Origin: CAWKEY01 sp963848675
Lineage (GTDB): Bacteria; Pseudomonadota; Gammaproteobacteria; Methylococcales; Methylomonadaceae
Assembly (NCBI GenBank): GCA_963848675.1
Contig: CAWKEY010000032.1
Location: 1-64,000 of the forward strand
Length of the DNA stretch: 64,000 bases
Direction: 5' to 3'
The notes below the pieces were generated by a model. That model made no database searches and was not told the DNA's origin. It saw only the letters and a list, made by a program, of their open reading frames with translations. The translations under genes were made by a program, and so were the position numbers. Below, in pieces: positions 53,820 through 62,476 of this stretch. How positions within the stretch are numbered: the stretch's first letter is position 1; the number at the start of each line of letters is the position of its first letter.

Positions 53820-55739
53820 TTGATACTTAATCCCGCGCAAATTACGCTTCTGGAGCAATCGGAATGGCTGGCGCAGCTTTCAGTTGAGCGTATTGGACAA
53901 ATTGCCGCCCAAGCTCAGGCCAGTCAGTTAAGCGATCAGGAGCTAATTGCGTTTTTACACATTTGCAATCTGCTCTATCGTTGCGGCGAGCCGCTGATTT
54001 CGGATTATCTCTATGATTCGGTTTTTCTGGCCGAGCTGCAAAAAAGACACCCTCATCACCCCTATCTGGAAACGGTCGAACCGGAGCCGGCGCTTGCCGG
54101 CAAGACTGTTATCTTGCCGGAAAAAATGCTTTCGACGGACAAAACCTATAGTGCGGACGGCATAGCCAAATGGCTGGCGCGCATTGAAAAAGCGGCCGAA
54201 GAAATCAATATCGAGTTCTCAAGCCTGGTTTTTCGGGCCACCCCCAAACTCGATGGTTATGCCGCTTATGATGACGGCGACCTGCTCTACACCCGCGGTG
54301 ATGGCCGGAAAGGCACCGATATCAGCCGGGTTTTTGAGCGCGGACTGATGGTCGGCGGCAACGGGCAAAGAGGTCAGGGCGCGGGTGAAATCGTGGTAAG
54401 TCAAAGGTATTTTAATGAACATTTGGCGGAATATTTTGAAAATGCCCGGAATTTTCAGGCCAGCATCATCAAGGAAAAAGAGCTCGAGCGCCATGCCCTG
54501 GCCGCCATAGAAAACCAGGCGGCGGTTTTTTTTCCTTTTGCGCAACTGCCTGACTGGCGGGGTTCTGCCAGCGAGATTTTGGCCGATTTTACCGGCATCG
54601 TGGAAACGGTCCGCGCGCTGGTGGATTATGATGTCGATGGCGTGGTGTTTGAAGTCATCAATGATGCCTTGAGACAGCATATGGGCGCTACCCGGCATCA
54701 TCACCGCTGGCAGATTGCTTATAAAAGCAATGTGGAAACCGCCATTGTTAAAGTCCTGCAGGTTATCCCGCAAACATCCCGTTCCGGCCGCGTCAATCCC
54801 GTCGCCGAACTGGAACCCACCAAGCTCAGTGGTGCCGTCATTTCAAGAGCGACAGCGCATCATTACGGCATGGTCAGGGAGCAGGGCATTGGCCCCGGCA
54901 CTGTGATTGAATTAACCCGGTCGGGTCTGGTGATACCCAAAATCGAGCGGGTGATTACACCGCAAAGCCCGGAAATTCCGGAAACATGTCCCAGTTGCGG
55001 TAGTCACCTGATATGGGACAGTGATTATCTGTATTGTCTTAATGCCAGTCATTGTCCCGCGCAAATTGAAAACACCATCGAACATTTTTTCAGTACCCTG
55101 GCTAATGTTGACGGCTTTGGCCAGAAAACCATTGAGAAACTCTACGCCTCTGGTACCGATTCAGTTTTTGCTGTGTATCAGTTGGATCTGGAACAATTGC
55201 AGGGCATGAGCTTCGGCGAAAAAACAGCGCAAAACCTTCTGGATCAATTGCTGCGCAGCAGAACCGAAGCCATTGAAGACTGGCGCTTTCTGGGCGCTTT
55301 CGGCATTTATCGAATGGGCCTCGGCAATTGCGAACGATTGCTGCAACATTACCGTCTTGCCGATATTTTCAAGCTGACGCTTGATGATATTATCGCTATT
55401 GAAGGCTTCGCCGAAAAAACGGCGGCTACCGTGGTGGGTTGTCTGGAGCAAATCGAAGCCGATTTCAGGCGCATTTACCAACTCGGCTTCAATTTAATCC
55501 CAACCCCTCTAGTCAGTGAGCAGCAGCAACAAATCAGCCCCATTGCCGGCAAAATCATTGTGTTTACCGGCACCATGCAACATGGCAAGCGTGATGACAT
55601 GCAAAAACAAGCCAAGCGCCTGGGTGCAAAAGTAGCCAGTTCGGTCACCGGAAAAACCGATTTTCTGGTGACCGGTTCGGAAGTAGGCGCATCTAAAATC
55701 ACCGCCGCCAGAGAGAAGAGGCGTGCGCGTGATCACTGA
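53820..55739 (+). CDS. ligA: LigA, NAD-dependent DNA ligase (divergent; 3' frameshift)
   Basis: 639 residues as read. The adenylation lysine is in RATPKLDGYAAY, the nick-binding core follows (RWQIAYKSNVETAIVKVL, GSHLIWDSDYLYCLNASHCP with the zinc cysteines), helix-hairpin-helix repeats (GFGQKTIEKLYASG, GFAEKTAATVV) and a BRCT end (IIVFTGTMQHGKRDDMQKQA). Several canonical blocks are changed. The start is TTG; no ATG lies near. At about 55719 an extra A (GAGAAGAGGCGTG) shifts the frame: without it the protein continues KGVRVITEDEYLAMLA to a stop at 55765-55767, giving 648 residues. An essential gene should not be cut, so an error is likely. Confidence 0.85.
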   Translation: MILNPAQITLLEQSEWLAQLSVERIGQIAAQAQASQLSDQELIAFLHICNLLYRCGEPLISDYLYDSVFLAELQKRHPHHPYLETVEPEPALAGKTVILPEKMLSTDKTYSADGIAKWLARIEKAAEEINIEFSSLVFRATPKLDGYAAYDDGDLLYTRGDGRKGTDISRVFERGLMVGGNGQRGQGAGEIVVSQRYFNEHLAEYFENARNFQASIIKEKELERHALAAIENQAAVFFPFAQLPDWRGSASEILADFTGIVETVRALVDYDVDGVVFEVINDALRQHMGATRHHHRWQIAYKSNVETAIVKVLQVIPQTSRSGRVNPVAELEPTKLSGAVISRATAHHYGMVREQGIGPGTVIELTRSGLVIPKIERVITPQSPEIPETCPSCGSHLIWDSDYLYCLNASHCPAQIENTIEHFFSTLANVDGFGQKTIEKLYASGTDSVFAVYQLDLEQLQGMSFGEKTAQNLLDQLLRSRTEAIEDWRFLGAFGIYRMGLGNCERLLQHYRLADIFKLTLDDIIAIEGFAEKTAATVVGCLEQIEADFRRIYQLGFNLIPTPLVSEQQQQISPIAGKIIVFTGTMQHGKRDDMQKQAKRLGAKVASSVTGKTDFLVTGSEVGASKITAAREKRRARDH

Positions 55740-55894
55740 GGACGAGTATCTGGCGATGCTGGCCTGATGCTGATTACGCAAGGTGTCACGCATTGAGTTG
55801 CGCTGATTTACAGACGGTCATGCTGGCTTGGATAAATTCGGCTCGTTAGACTATTACTAGTTATTACTAATTCTTAAATTTGAGGGTATCGGCT

Positions 55895-56962
55895 TTGAAT
55901 AACACCATACTTGTGACCGGCGGCGCCGGGTTTATCGGTTCCAACTTTGTATTGGATTGGCTGGAGGTTGTCGGCACACCGGTAATCAACTTGGACAAAC
56001 TGACCTATGCCGGTAATTTGGAAAATATCGCGAGTGTTGCGGGTGATCCGAAGCATATTTTTGTGCAGGGCGATATTGGCGATCGTGATTTGGTCAGGCA
56101 GTTGCTGACGGAACATCGTCCGTATGCCATCGTAAATTTTGCTGCGGAAAGCCATGTCGATCGTTCTATTCACGGCCCGGAAGATTTCGTCCAGACCAAT
56201 GTCGTCGGCACTTTTCATTTGCTGGAAGAGGTGCGCGCCTATTGGTCGGCTCTCAATGAGCGTGAGCGTGAACCTTTGCGCTTTTTGCATGTGTCGACCG
56301 ATGAAGTGTATGGCTCTTTAGGTTCAGATGATCCGGCCTTTACCGAGACCACGGCTTATGCGCCCAACAGTCCTTATTCCGCCTCCAAGGCGGCATCGGA
56401 TCATCTGGTGCGCGCCTATCATCACACTTACGGCTTGCCGGTGCTGACCACTAATTGTTCGAATAATTATGGATCTTACCAGTTTCCGGAGAAGCTCATT
56501 CCCCTGGTGCTGATGAATGCCTTGGCGGGCAAGTCATTGCCGATTTACGGCGATGGCAGCAATGTGCGCGACTGGCTTTATGTGAGCGATCACTGCAGCG
56601 CCATTCGTACTGTGCTCAATAAGGGCAGGGCAGGGGAAACTTACAACATAGGCGGCTGCAATGAAAAGACCAATCTGCAAGTGGTGCATACCCTGTGCGA
56701 TATTCTCGATAGCGAAAAACCCAGGGCGGATGGTGCGTCCTATCGGTCACAGATCACTTACGTTAAAGATCGTCCCGGTCATGATCGCCGCTATGCCATT
56801 GATGCGAGCAAGATTGAACAGGAGCTGGCCTGGACGCCTGCTGAGACGTTTGAGACGGGCATTCGCAAAACCGTGCGCTGGTATCTGGAAAACCAGGTCT
56901 GGGTGGAGCGTGTCGCCAGCGGTGAGTATCGTGACTGGATTGCCAAGCAGTATGTGGGTTGA
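55895..56962 (+). CDS. rfbB: RfbB, dTDP-glucose 4,6-dehydratase
   Basis: 355 residues of an extended SDR. The NAD motif is ILVTGGAGFIGSNFVLDWLE, the catalytic Thr-Asp-Glu lie in FLHVSTDEVYGSLG and YxxxK in NSPYSASKAASDHLVRAYHH. It makes dTDP-4-keto-6-deoxyglucose for rhamnose. I prefer TTG 55895: GAGGG lies 8 nt before it, and the protein then starts MNNTILVTGG. TTG 55880 is in frame. First gene of the rfbB-D-A group; the gap to rfbD is 117 bp. Confidence 0.93.
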   Translation: MNNTILVTGGAGFIGSNFVLDWLEVVGTPVINLDKLTYAGNLENIASVAGDPKHIFVQGDIGDRDLVRQLLTEHRPYAIVNFAAESHVDRSIHGPEDFVQTNVVGTFHLLEEVRAYWSALNEREREPLRFLHVSTDEVYGSLGSDDPAFTETTAYAPNSPYSASKAASDHLVRAYHHTYGLPVLTTNCSNNYGSYQFPEKLIPLVLMNALAGKSLPIYGDGSNVRDWLYVSDHCSAIRTVLNKGRAGETYNIGGCNEKTNLQVVHTLCDILDSEKPRADGASYRSQITYVKDRPGHDRRYAIDASKIEQELAWTPAETFETGIRKTVRWYLENQVWVERVASGEYRDWIAKQYVG

Positions 56963-57079
56963 TCCTCTCCAAGCCGGTTTGAAAGCCGCGGCCAAAACGT
57001 GTCTTAGCTGCATACCCAAGCGGGCACAGGAGTTGCCGTTAATATATGTGGCTACAAAAAATAAACTGGAACAATTTTA

Positions 57080-57985
57080 ATGGTTAAAAAAATTCTCCTG
57101 CTGGGCAAGAATGGCCAAGTTGGCTGGGAGCTTCAGCGTTCACTTGCGCCGCTGGGTCAACTGATTTCCATGGGGCGGAGCGAGTGCGATCTTACCGATC
57201 CGGAGCGTCTGCGTGCGGTTATTCGCGAGGTGAAGCCCGCTGTGATCGTCAATGCGGCTGCTTATACGGCTGTCGATAAGGCCGAGAGCGAGTCTGAGCG
57301 CGCACTGGCCGTTAACGGCGTTGCTCCCGGCATTCTCGCCGACGAGGCAAAAAAGCGCGGTGCCTGGCTGCTGCATTATTCGACAGATTATGTTTTCGAC
57401 GGGAACACATCTGATGCCTATAGTGAGGAGGACGAGACCCAACCGTTGAACGTTTATGGCGCGACCAAGCTGGCCGGAGAACAGGCTATCCGGCAATCCG
57501 GCTGTCGACACTTGATTTTCCGTACCAGTTGGGTATTCGCTGCGCGTGGCGGCAATTTTGCCAAGACCATGCTGCGACTGGCGCAAGAGCGCGATTCTCT
57601 GAAAGTCGTCGGCGACCAGTTCGGAGCGCCGACTTCAGCCGAGTTGATAGCGGACATCAGTGCATTTTGTTTGCGTGATGCGCTACGCCCGGATGGCGAC
57701 AGTCTGCAAGGGCTTTACCATCTTGTTGCCGCCGGTGAAACCAGTTGGCATGGTTATGCACAATTTGTGTTGGCATGGGCGGGGCAGGCTGGCGTTGTCC
57801 TGAAGTGTCCGCCGGAGCGTGTGGTCTCAATTCCAACTTCTGATTATCCATTGCCCGCCAGGAGGCCAGCCAATTCCAGGCTGAGTACCTCAAAATTGCA
57901 GCAGGCGTTTGGTTTATTTTTACCGCATTGGTCTTATCATGCCGAGCGCATGCTGGCCGAAATTCTTACTCCGGAACATTCATGA
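57080..57985 (+). CDS. rfbD: RfbD, dTDP-4-dehydrorhamnose reductase
   Basis: 301 residues of the extended SDR family: KILLLGKNGQVGWELQRSLA at the NADPH site, HYSTDYVFDGNTSDAYSEED with the catalytic Thr/Tyr region and QPLNVYGATKLAGEQAIRQS carrying YxxxK. It reduces dTDP-4-keto-rhamnose to dTDP-rhamnose, the last step. The ATG follows an AAAATAAACTGGAAC spacer with a weak ribosome-binding site. It overlaps rfbA by 4 nt (ATGA). Complete. Confidence 0.93.
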   Translation: MVKKILLLGKNGQVGWELQRSLAPLGQLISMGRSECDLTDPERLRAVIREVKPAVIVNAAAYTAVDKAESESERALAVNGVAPGILADEAKKRGAWLLHYSTDYVFDGNTSDAYSEEDETQPLNVYGATKLAGEQAIRQSGCRHLIFRTSWVFAARGGNFAKTMLRLAQERDSLKVVGDQFGAPTSAELIADISAFCLRDALRPDGDSLQGLYHLVAAGETSWHGYAQFVLAWAGQAGVVLKCPPERVVSIPTSDYPLPARRPANSRLSTSKLQQAFGLFLPHWSYHAERMLAEILTPEHS

Positions 57986-58869
57986 AAACAAGAAAAGGCA
58001 TCATTCTGGCCGGCGGCTCAGGCACCCGGCTGTATCCGGCGACACTAACCATATCCAAACAGCTGTTGCCAATTTATGACAAGCCGATGATTTACTATCC
58101 CTTGTCAACATTAATGCTGGCAGGCATTCGCGAAGTGTTGATTATTTCCACGCCTCAAGATACGCCGCGTTTTGAACAGCTGTTTGGCGACGGCAAGCAA
58201 TGGGGCATGTCGCTGTCCTATGCCGTTCAACCTTCACCGGATGGACTGGCGCAAGCTTTCATCATTGGCGAGGATTTTATCAATGGCAGCCCTTCTGCAC
58301 TGGTGCTGGGCGACAATATATTTTATGGACACGACCTGGCCACACTGTTGCAGTATGCCAGTGCCCGTGACAGCGGCGCGACGGTATTCGCGTATCCGGT
58401 TCAAGATCCTGAGCGTTACGGCGTGGTCGAATTTGACTCTGCCGGCCGGGCATTGAGTCTTGAAGAAAAGCCAAAATCGCCCAAGTCCCGCTATGCGGTT
58501 ACCGGACTGTATTTTTATGATACGCAAGTCGTTGATATTGCCAAGAGTATTCAACCATCGGCGCGGGGCGAGCTGGAAATTACCGACGTCAATCGTCGTT
58601 ATCTTGAGCAGTCAGCACTTGATGTTGAAGTTATCGGCAGAGGCTACGCCTGGCTGGATACCGGCACGCACGAATCGCTGTTGGATGCCTCGCAGTTCAT
58701 TCAGACTATCGAGCAGCGGCAGGGGCTGAAAGTCGCAGCGCCGGAGGAAATAGCCTGGCGGCAAGGCTGGATAGATAACACGCAGTTAGAGAAACTGGCG
58801 CAGCCATTGTCCAAGAATGGCTATGGGCAATATTTGCTCAGATTGCTCACCGAAAAAGTATTTGGCTGA
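57982..58869 (+). CDS. rfbA: RfbA, glucose-1-phosphate thymidylyltransferase
   Basis: 295 residues. N-terminal nucleotidyltransferase signature GIILAGGSGTRLYPATLTIS with KQLLPIYDKPMIYYPLSTLM, then ALVLGDNIFYGHDLATLL (the metal-binding Asp), ISLEEKP-type wording (here ALSLEEKPKSPKSRYAVTGL) and GYAWLDTGTHESLLDASQFI. It makes dTDP-glucose from dTTP and glucose 1-phosphate. ATG 57982 is fixed by the 4-nt overlap with rfbD. The 3,5-epimerase gene rfbC does not follow. A terminator lies about 140 bp downstream. Confidence 0.95.
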   Translation: MKTRKGIILAGGSGTRLYPATLTISKQLLPIYDKPMIYYPLSTLMLAGIREVLIISTPQDTPRFEQLFGDGKQWGMSLSYAVQPSPDGLAQAFIIGEDFINGSPSALVLGDNIFYGHDLATLLQYASARDSGATVFAYPVQDPERYGVVEFDSAGRALSLEEKPKSPKSRYAVTGLYFYDTQVVDIAKSIQPSARGELEITDVNRRYLEQSALDVEVIGRGYAWLDTGTHESLLDASQFIQTIEQRQGLKVAAPEEIAWRQGWIDNTQLEKLAQPLSKNGYGQYLLRLLTEKVFG

Positions 58870-59010
58870 TTATTTGCCACATGGGTGGGTAGTCATTTGA
58901 GACACTTCAGCTTTGCTGGGCTGTGGCTATAGTTTCCTTAGGCGATGAGCAAGATGAAAAGTGGATTTATTACAAGCAAAACAACAGAGGCGCGTAATCA
59001 TAATTCAACT

Positions 59011-59045
59011 AAAAAAAGCGGCCAGGATTTAGCCGCTTTTTTAAG
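59011..59045 (+). terminator. rho-independent terminator after rfbA
   Basis: AAAAAAAGCGGC and GCCGCTTTTTTAAGG form an 8-bp GC-rich stem (AAAGCGGC / GCCGCTTT) with a 9-nt loop and a T-run on the plus strand. It lies 142 bp after the rfbA stop. The A-run on the other side suggests that it may also serve the minus-strand lipoprotein gene. Confidence 0.8.
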
Positions 59046-59130
59046 GAAAGAGAGTAACTATTGATGTTGATTAGTTGGTTAAACTCGGTATCCTGCTGAT
59101 AGGCTTATTATTCAGTTTCTTCGCCTTCGG

Positions 59131-59349
59131 TTACAGGAGCAGCGCTATCAGGGCGGGAGCAGGTGCTGGGGCTGTAATTTCAGCAGGCGCAGGCACTGCT
59201 TCAGGTGCTGGAGTTTCAGCAGGAGTGCTTACTTGTGCTGGAATGGCAAGTTCGCCTTCGGTCTTTGTTTCCTGTTCGCTGCCTTTATCGCAACCACTTA
59301 GTAAAGCAAGGGTGACAATGCTGGCTGTCAATAGTGTATTTTTTTTCAT
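59131..59349 (-). CDS. small Ala/Pro-rich lipoprotein
   Basis: 72 residues as read. A lipoprotein signal (MKKNTLLTASIVTLALLSGC) has the lipobox LLSGC with Cys20. A Glu-rich stretch and an Ala-Pro repeat (VSTPAETPAPEAVPAPAEIT) follow. The end LIALLL is odd for a secreted protein. Another frame gives DSAAPVTEGEETE and a stop at 59108, which is far more natural, and one missing C in a C-run near 59150 would join them. I therefore suspect an indel. The function is unknown. Confidence 0.6.
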   Translation of the reverse strand: MKKNTLLTASIVTLALLSGCDKGSEQETKTEGELAIPAQVSTPAETPAPEAVPAPAEITAPAPAPALIALLL

Positions 59350-59924
59350 GTTGGCTCCTAATTATTTGGATAAAAATGTTAAAAATATGTTTTATTACGT
59401 CAGCTACTTTTCCCAATGAAAATGTGGATTTCACTCCTGATTTTAAGCTGAGAATTTGCTAGCGCATTAGTTGATTGCGGTCGATTTGAATCTAATTTAC
59501 ATAATTTTCAGATCGGACTAATGATAGGGATAGTTACCTTAACGACAGATTAACAAATCATGCAAGCATCAGAAAAAATGCTTTTTAATAAAGGAGTGAA
59601 GAACAAACGTGCTTACCGGAAGTCTTATAGATTTAGTGTTGTTATTCCGAAATCAAATACACGCACAAATTTTTTAGTAGGTTGAAAAACTTAAAATGAG
59701 AGATTTCTCCGAAGGGTATAGTAATCATGGTATATTAGACGCTGATTATTCAGCGCAATGTTGAACACAGGTTCAAGTTCTTTACTATTGACTTTAAACT
59801 CTTGCTAAGAAACAATCGTCAATTTAACTCGTGTAGAATGTAAATTATTTTCGGCGCGTTACCCATCCGCCCTACTTACGCAACTGGCGGATTCCTGTAT
59901 AGTTTATCTTTCTAAGGCCATCGT
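59350..59924. other. 575-bp spacer between the lipoprotein and the oxidase
   Basis: AT-rich and without a convincing gene. It should contain the minus-strand promoter of the lipoprotein and the plus-strand promoter of the multicopper oxidase; the only features I can support are the dyad and -10-like box near 59865-59903. TTGACT at 59787-59792 could be a -35 box, but it has no good -10 partner. Confidence 0.4.
59865..59903 (+). promoter_or_regulatory. dyad and -10-like box upstream of the multicopper oxidase
   Basis: ATCCGCC (59865-59871) and GGCGGAT (59886-59892) form a perfect 7-bp inverted repeat with a 14-nt spacer. TATAGT (59898-59903) lies 6 bp downstream and about 21 bp before the ATG at 59925. 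A repressor or activator binding the dyad would sit over the -35 region. The metal involved is unknown. Confidence 0.4.
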
Positions 59925-61655
59925 ATGCATAAAAACTTTCTTACCGTTATTGTTAGCGCCATGCTGCTCTTTGTACCCTTCTGGAGCCAGGCGGCTATTG
60001 ACTTACCACCGACTGCAAAGGTCGAATTGGGGCCTGTGGAAGACGTTTGTTCTGACTTTACGCCGGCCGAATGGCGCAAAGAGCAGGTCATTGATGGCGT
60101 CACAATTCAGGAATCACGCCTATGTACCCCTGATAATCCGGCTGATATTGCCGCTTTCGTGAAAGGTACCAACAATATTTCGATGTCCACCTTGATGGAA
60201 ACTCAGCTTGCGGCTGACGCCATCACGATGTCAGATGACATCGATGGAGATGGTGACCCCGATAAAATCGTGATCAAGCTTGAGGTCGTCGAGCTGAATG
60301 GACATTCGCCCGACATGAAGGAGCTAAATACTACTTTTGATATTGCACCGGGGGTTCAGCCTACTTTTTGGGTATATGCACCTAAAACCCGGGATATGTC
60401 CACGTTGAGTCTCTACGAAACGCAAGCTAATTCGTTGTTGCGTGTGCCTTCCCCCGTCATTCGTGTTGAGCAGGATGATGTAGTTTGGTTGGTGTTGGAA
60501 AATACCCATTATCTACCGCATTCTATTCATCTCCATGGAGTGGATCATCCTTTTATGGATCGTGCCGGTCACGGTAACGATGGGGTAGGTCAAACCAGTA
60601 ACATGGATACCATGCCGGGCGAAAGCAAGACCTATGTGATCAAGCCCCGTCAGCCAGGCACTATGTATTACCATTGCCATGTGCAGCCGCATACCCATAT
60701 TCCAATGGGGCTGCAGGGAATTTTTGTCGTAGAGGAAAATCGTCCCAACAATTGGCCGCAAACGCTGAACGTCGGTGCGGGTCAGGTCCGTCACCCATCC
60801 GTAGCGGTTCTTGAAAAATATGCCCGGGAATATGATTTGCATTATGAATCGGCGGATAAAGAGCTACATGAGGTGATTGCAAGATCAGCCAATGATCCGC
60901 GATTAATCGCTAAGCACATGAACTTGGAATACGACATCACCGATGCCACCGACGATTATTTCATGCTCAATGGCCGCTCCTTCCCTTATACCTTAAGGGA
61001 GTCATTGATTCATATGGAAGAAAATCAAAAAGTTAAGCTCCGTATTTTGAATGGACATACGGAGGCTTTTGCTATGCATATTCATGGACATAAACCCATC
61101 ATTACCCATTACGATGGTGTCGATAATGGCCCCGGCTCCTATATTCAGCGTGATACACATACAATGGTACCTTCACAGCGTATTGATCTGGAATTGAGCG
61201 GTGTAGACGATGGTTTGAATAGTTTTGGCCAAGGCATCTGGATGTTCCATGATCATGTCGAAAAATCGTTTACAACTAATGGACTGGGTGAAGGTGGTGA
61301 TATCAGTCTGGTTGTTTATAAGGGCTTCCAGGATGAAAAAGGGATCCCAATGGCACATGGCATGAGCCTGGCGCCCTATTTTTCCAAGGCCATGTGGGAA
61401 GGAAAATATCCTATTTGGCAAGATTATGACACCTGGCGGAGCCTGGGTTTGCCGGAGCTACAAGCAGGCGATTCGAGTCAGAACGCAATGCCTGCATCAA
61501 CACCTAAAGACAGTGCCGCACCTAAGCCGGGAAGCGTTGCTCAAGGATCTTTCTTTGGAAAATTGTTCTTTGGCTTCCTATTGGGATTATTGAGTTATCT
61601 GCTGATCGTTAACTGGCGTACTATTTATGGGCGTTTTCATAGCTGGGTAAAGTAA
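59925..61655 (+). CDS. membrane-anchored multicopper oxidase
   Basis: 576 residues. A signal peptide (about 1-23) ends SQAA. Domain 1 (about 140-260) holds HSIHLHGVDHPF and MYYHCHVQPHTHIPMG, the Cys-His-Met set of a type 1 copper site plus HxH pairs. Domain 2 (about 325-470) holds FAMHIHGHKPIITH and MFHDHVEKSF, where the usual HCH reads HDH. An acidic DDIDGDGDPDKI near residue 105 resembles a calcium-binding loop. A Ser/Pro linker and one helix (FFGKLFFGFLLGLLSYLLIV) anchor the C-terminus. It likely oxidises a metal or organic substrate in the periplasm. Single gene. Confidence 0.82.
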   Translation: MHKNFLTVIVSAMLLFVPFWSQAAIDLPPTAKVELGPVEDVCSDFTPAEWRKEQVIDGVTIQESRLCTPDNPADIAAFVKGTNNISMSTLMETQLAADAITMSDDIDGDGDPDKIVIKLEVVELNGHSPDMKELNTTFDIAPGVQPTFWVYAPKTRDMSTLSLYETQANSLLRVPSPVIRVEQDDVVWLVLENTHYLPHSIHLHGVDHPFMDRAGHGNDGVGQTSNMDTMPGESKTYVIKPRQPGTMYYHCHVQPHTHIPMGLQGIFVVEENRPNNWPQTLNVGAGQVRHPSVAVLEKYAREYDLHYESADKELHEVIARSANDPRLIAKHMNLEYDITDATDDYFMLNGRSFPYTLRESLIHMEENQKVKLRILNGHTEAFAMHIHGHKPIITHYDGVDNGPGSYIQRDTHTMVPSQRIDLELSGVDDGLNSFGQGIWMFHDHVEKSFTTNGLGEGGDISLVVYKGFQDEKGIPMAHGMSLAPYFSKAMWEGKYPIWQDYDTWRSLGLPELQAGDSSQNAMPASTPKDSAAPKPGSVAQGSFFGKLFFGFLLGLLSYLLIVNWRTIYGRFHSWVK

Positions 61656-61664
61656 GCAACTTGA

Positions 61665-61690
61665 TGCCGCGGATTTAATTTTCCGCGGCA
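61665..61690 (+). terminator. hairpin after the multicopper oxidase gene
   Basis: TGCCGCGG (61665-61672) and CCGCGGCA (61683-61690) form a perfect 8-bp GC-rich stem, 10 bp after the stop. The following bases (AAGCTTATTTTCC) contain only a weak T-run. A terminator is likely, but not strongly supported. Confidence 0.5.
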
Positions 61691-61796
61691 AAGCTTATTT
61701 TCCTCAAGAGCCGGTCTGTCGCAAGTAAGACCAAGGCACGGATAACCAAATAACGGGTTGTGAGCTGCTCTTATTACGTTTTTTCAGTTAAGGTCT

Positions 61797-62360
61797 TTAT
61801 CTGAACGTGCGATCGTTGTTAACATGATCATCCCGGCGGCTCCAGCGATTTGACCTGCCATGCTCTGATACTCTTTGTTCAGCATCATGATCATCTCTGT
61901 CTCTGTTTTCCCGATGAGGCTTACCGGTTTGTCTTTCTTGGTGATGATCCGGCTGATGATCTCCTCGATTTCTCATCTGTTCAGGGCGTCTTGTCTGCGA
62001 AGAGCCGGTATAGTCAAAGTCATCCCGTCCTCGGTCGCTATGCTGCTGGCGTGGTCCCTGGCCGGCATCGTGGCTGCGATGGTGGTTATCTGAATTGTGT
62101 TGTTGCCAGTTACCAGGAAACTTGGGGAATCGACGAGAGTCCTGGTATTGGTTCTGTTGGCGGTCAAAATATTCTCTCCCTGAATGGTAGCCTCTATAAG
62201 GGTTTGGCGCTCCGCCATAATAGCTTCTTTGCATGACGGTATAGCCGCCTCCATAGGAGGCGTTGTCAGGATAATAGCCATATTGTCGAGGATAATGGGC
62301 ACAAGCACTTAATAGGACTATTAATCCGGGCAGCGTTATTATTTTTGATAGGGCATTCAT
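61797..62360 (-). CDS. His/Arg/Asp-rich lipoprotein
   Basis: 187 residues. The signal MNALSKIITLPGLIVLLSAC has the lipobox LLSAC. A Tyr/Gly-rich segment follows (HYPRQYGYYPDNASYGGGY), then a low-complexity, very polar tail packed with His, Asp, Arg and Gln (DNHHRSHDAGQGPRQQHSDR, RGDHQPDHHQERQTGKPHRE, RRDDHVNNDRTFR). The histidine content suggests metal or polyanion binding. I chose ATG 62360 because upstream codons do not fit a signal peptide. It is convergent with the oxidase. No family is recognised. Confidence 0.6.
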   Translation of the reverse strand: MNALSKIITLPGLIVLLSACAHYPRQYGYYPDNASYGGGYTVMQRSYYGGAPNPYRGYHSGREYFDRQQNQYQDSRRFPKFPGNWQQHNSDNHHRSHDAGQGPRQQHSDRGRDDFDYTGSSQTRRPEQMRNRGDHQPDHHQERQTGKPHRENRDRDDHDAEQRVSEHGRSNRWSRRDDHVNNDRTFR

Positions 62361-62476
62361 GATTATATCCATCAAGATATACAGTGTGACTAAAGCATAG
62401 TCAAAGGACACTGAATGCCGAATGAACAATTGATAACAGCCCTGATTGATCCCGATTTACAGATAGTTAAAGGAAG

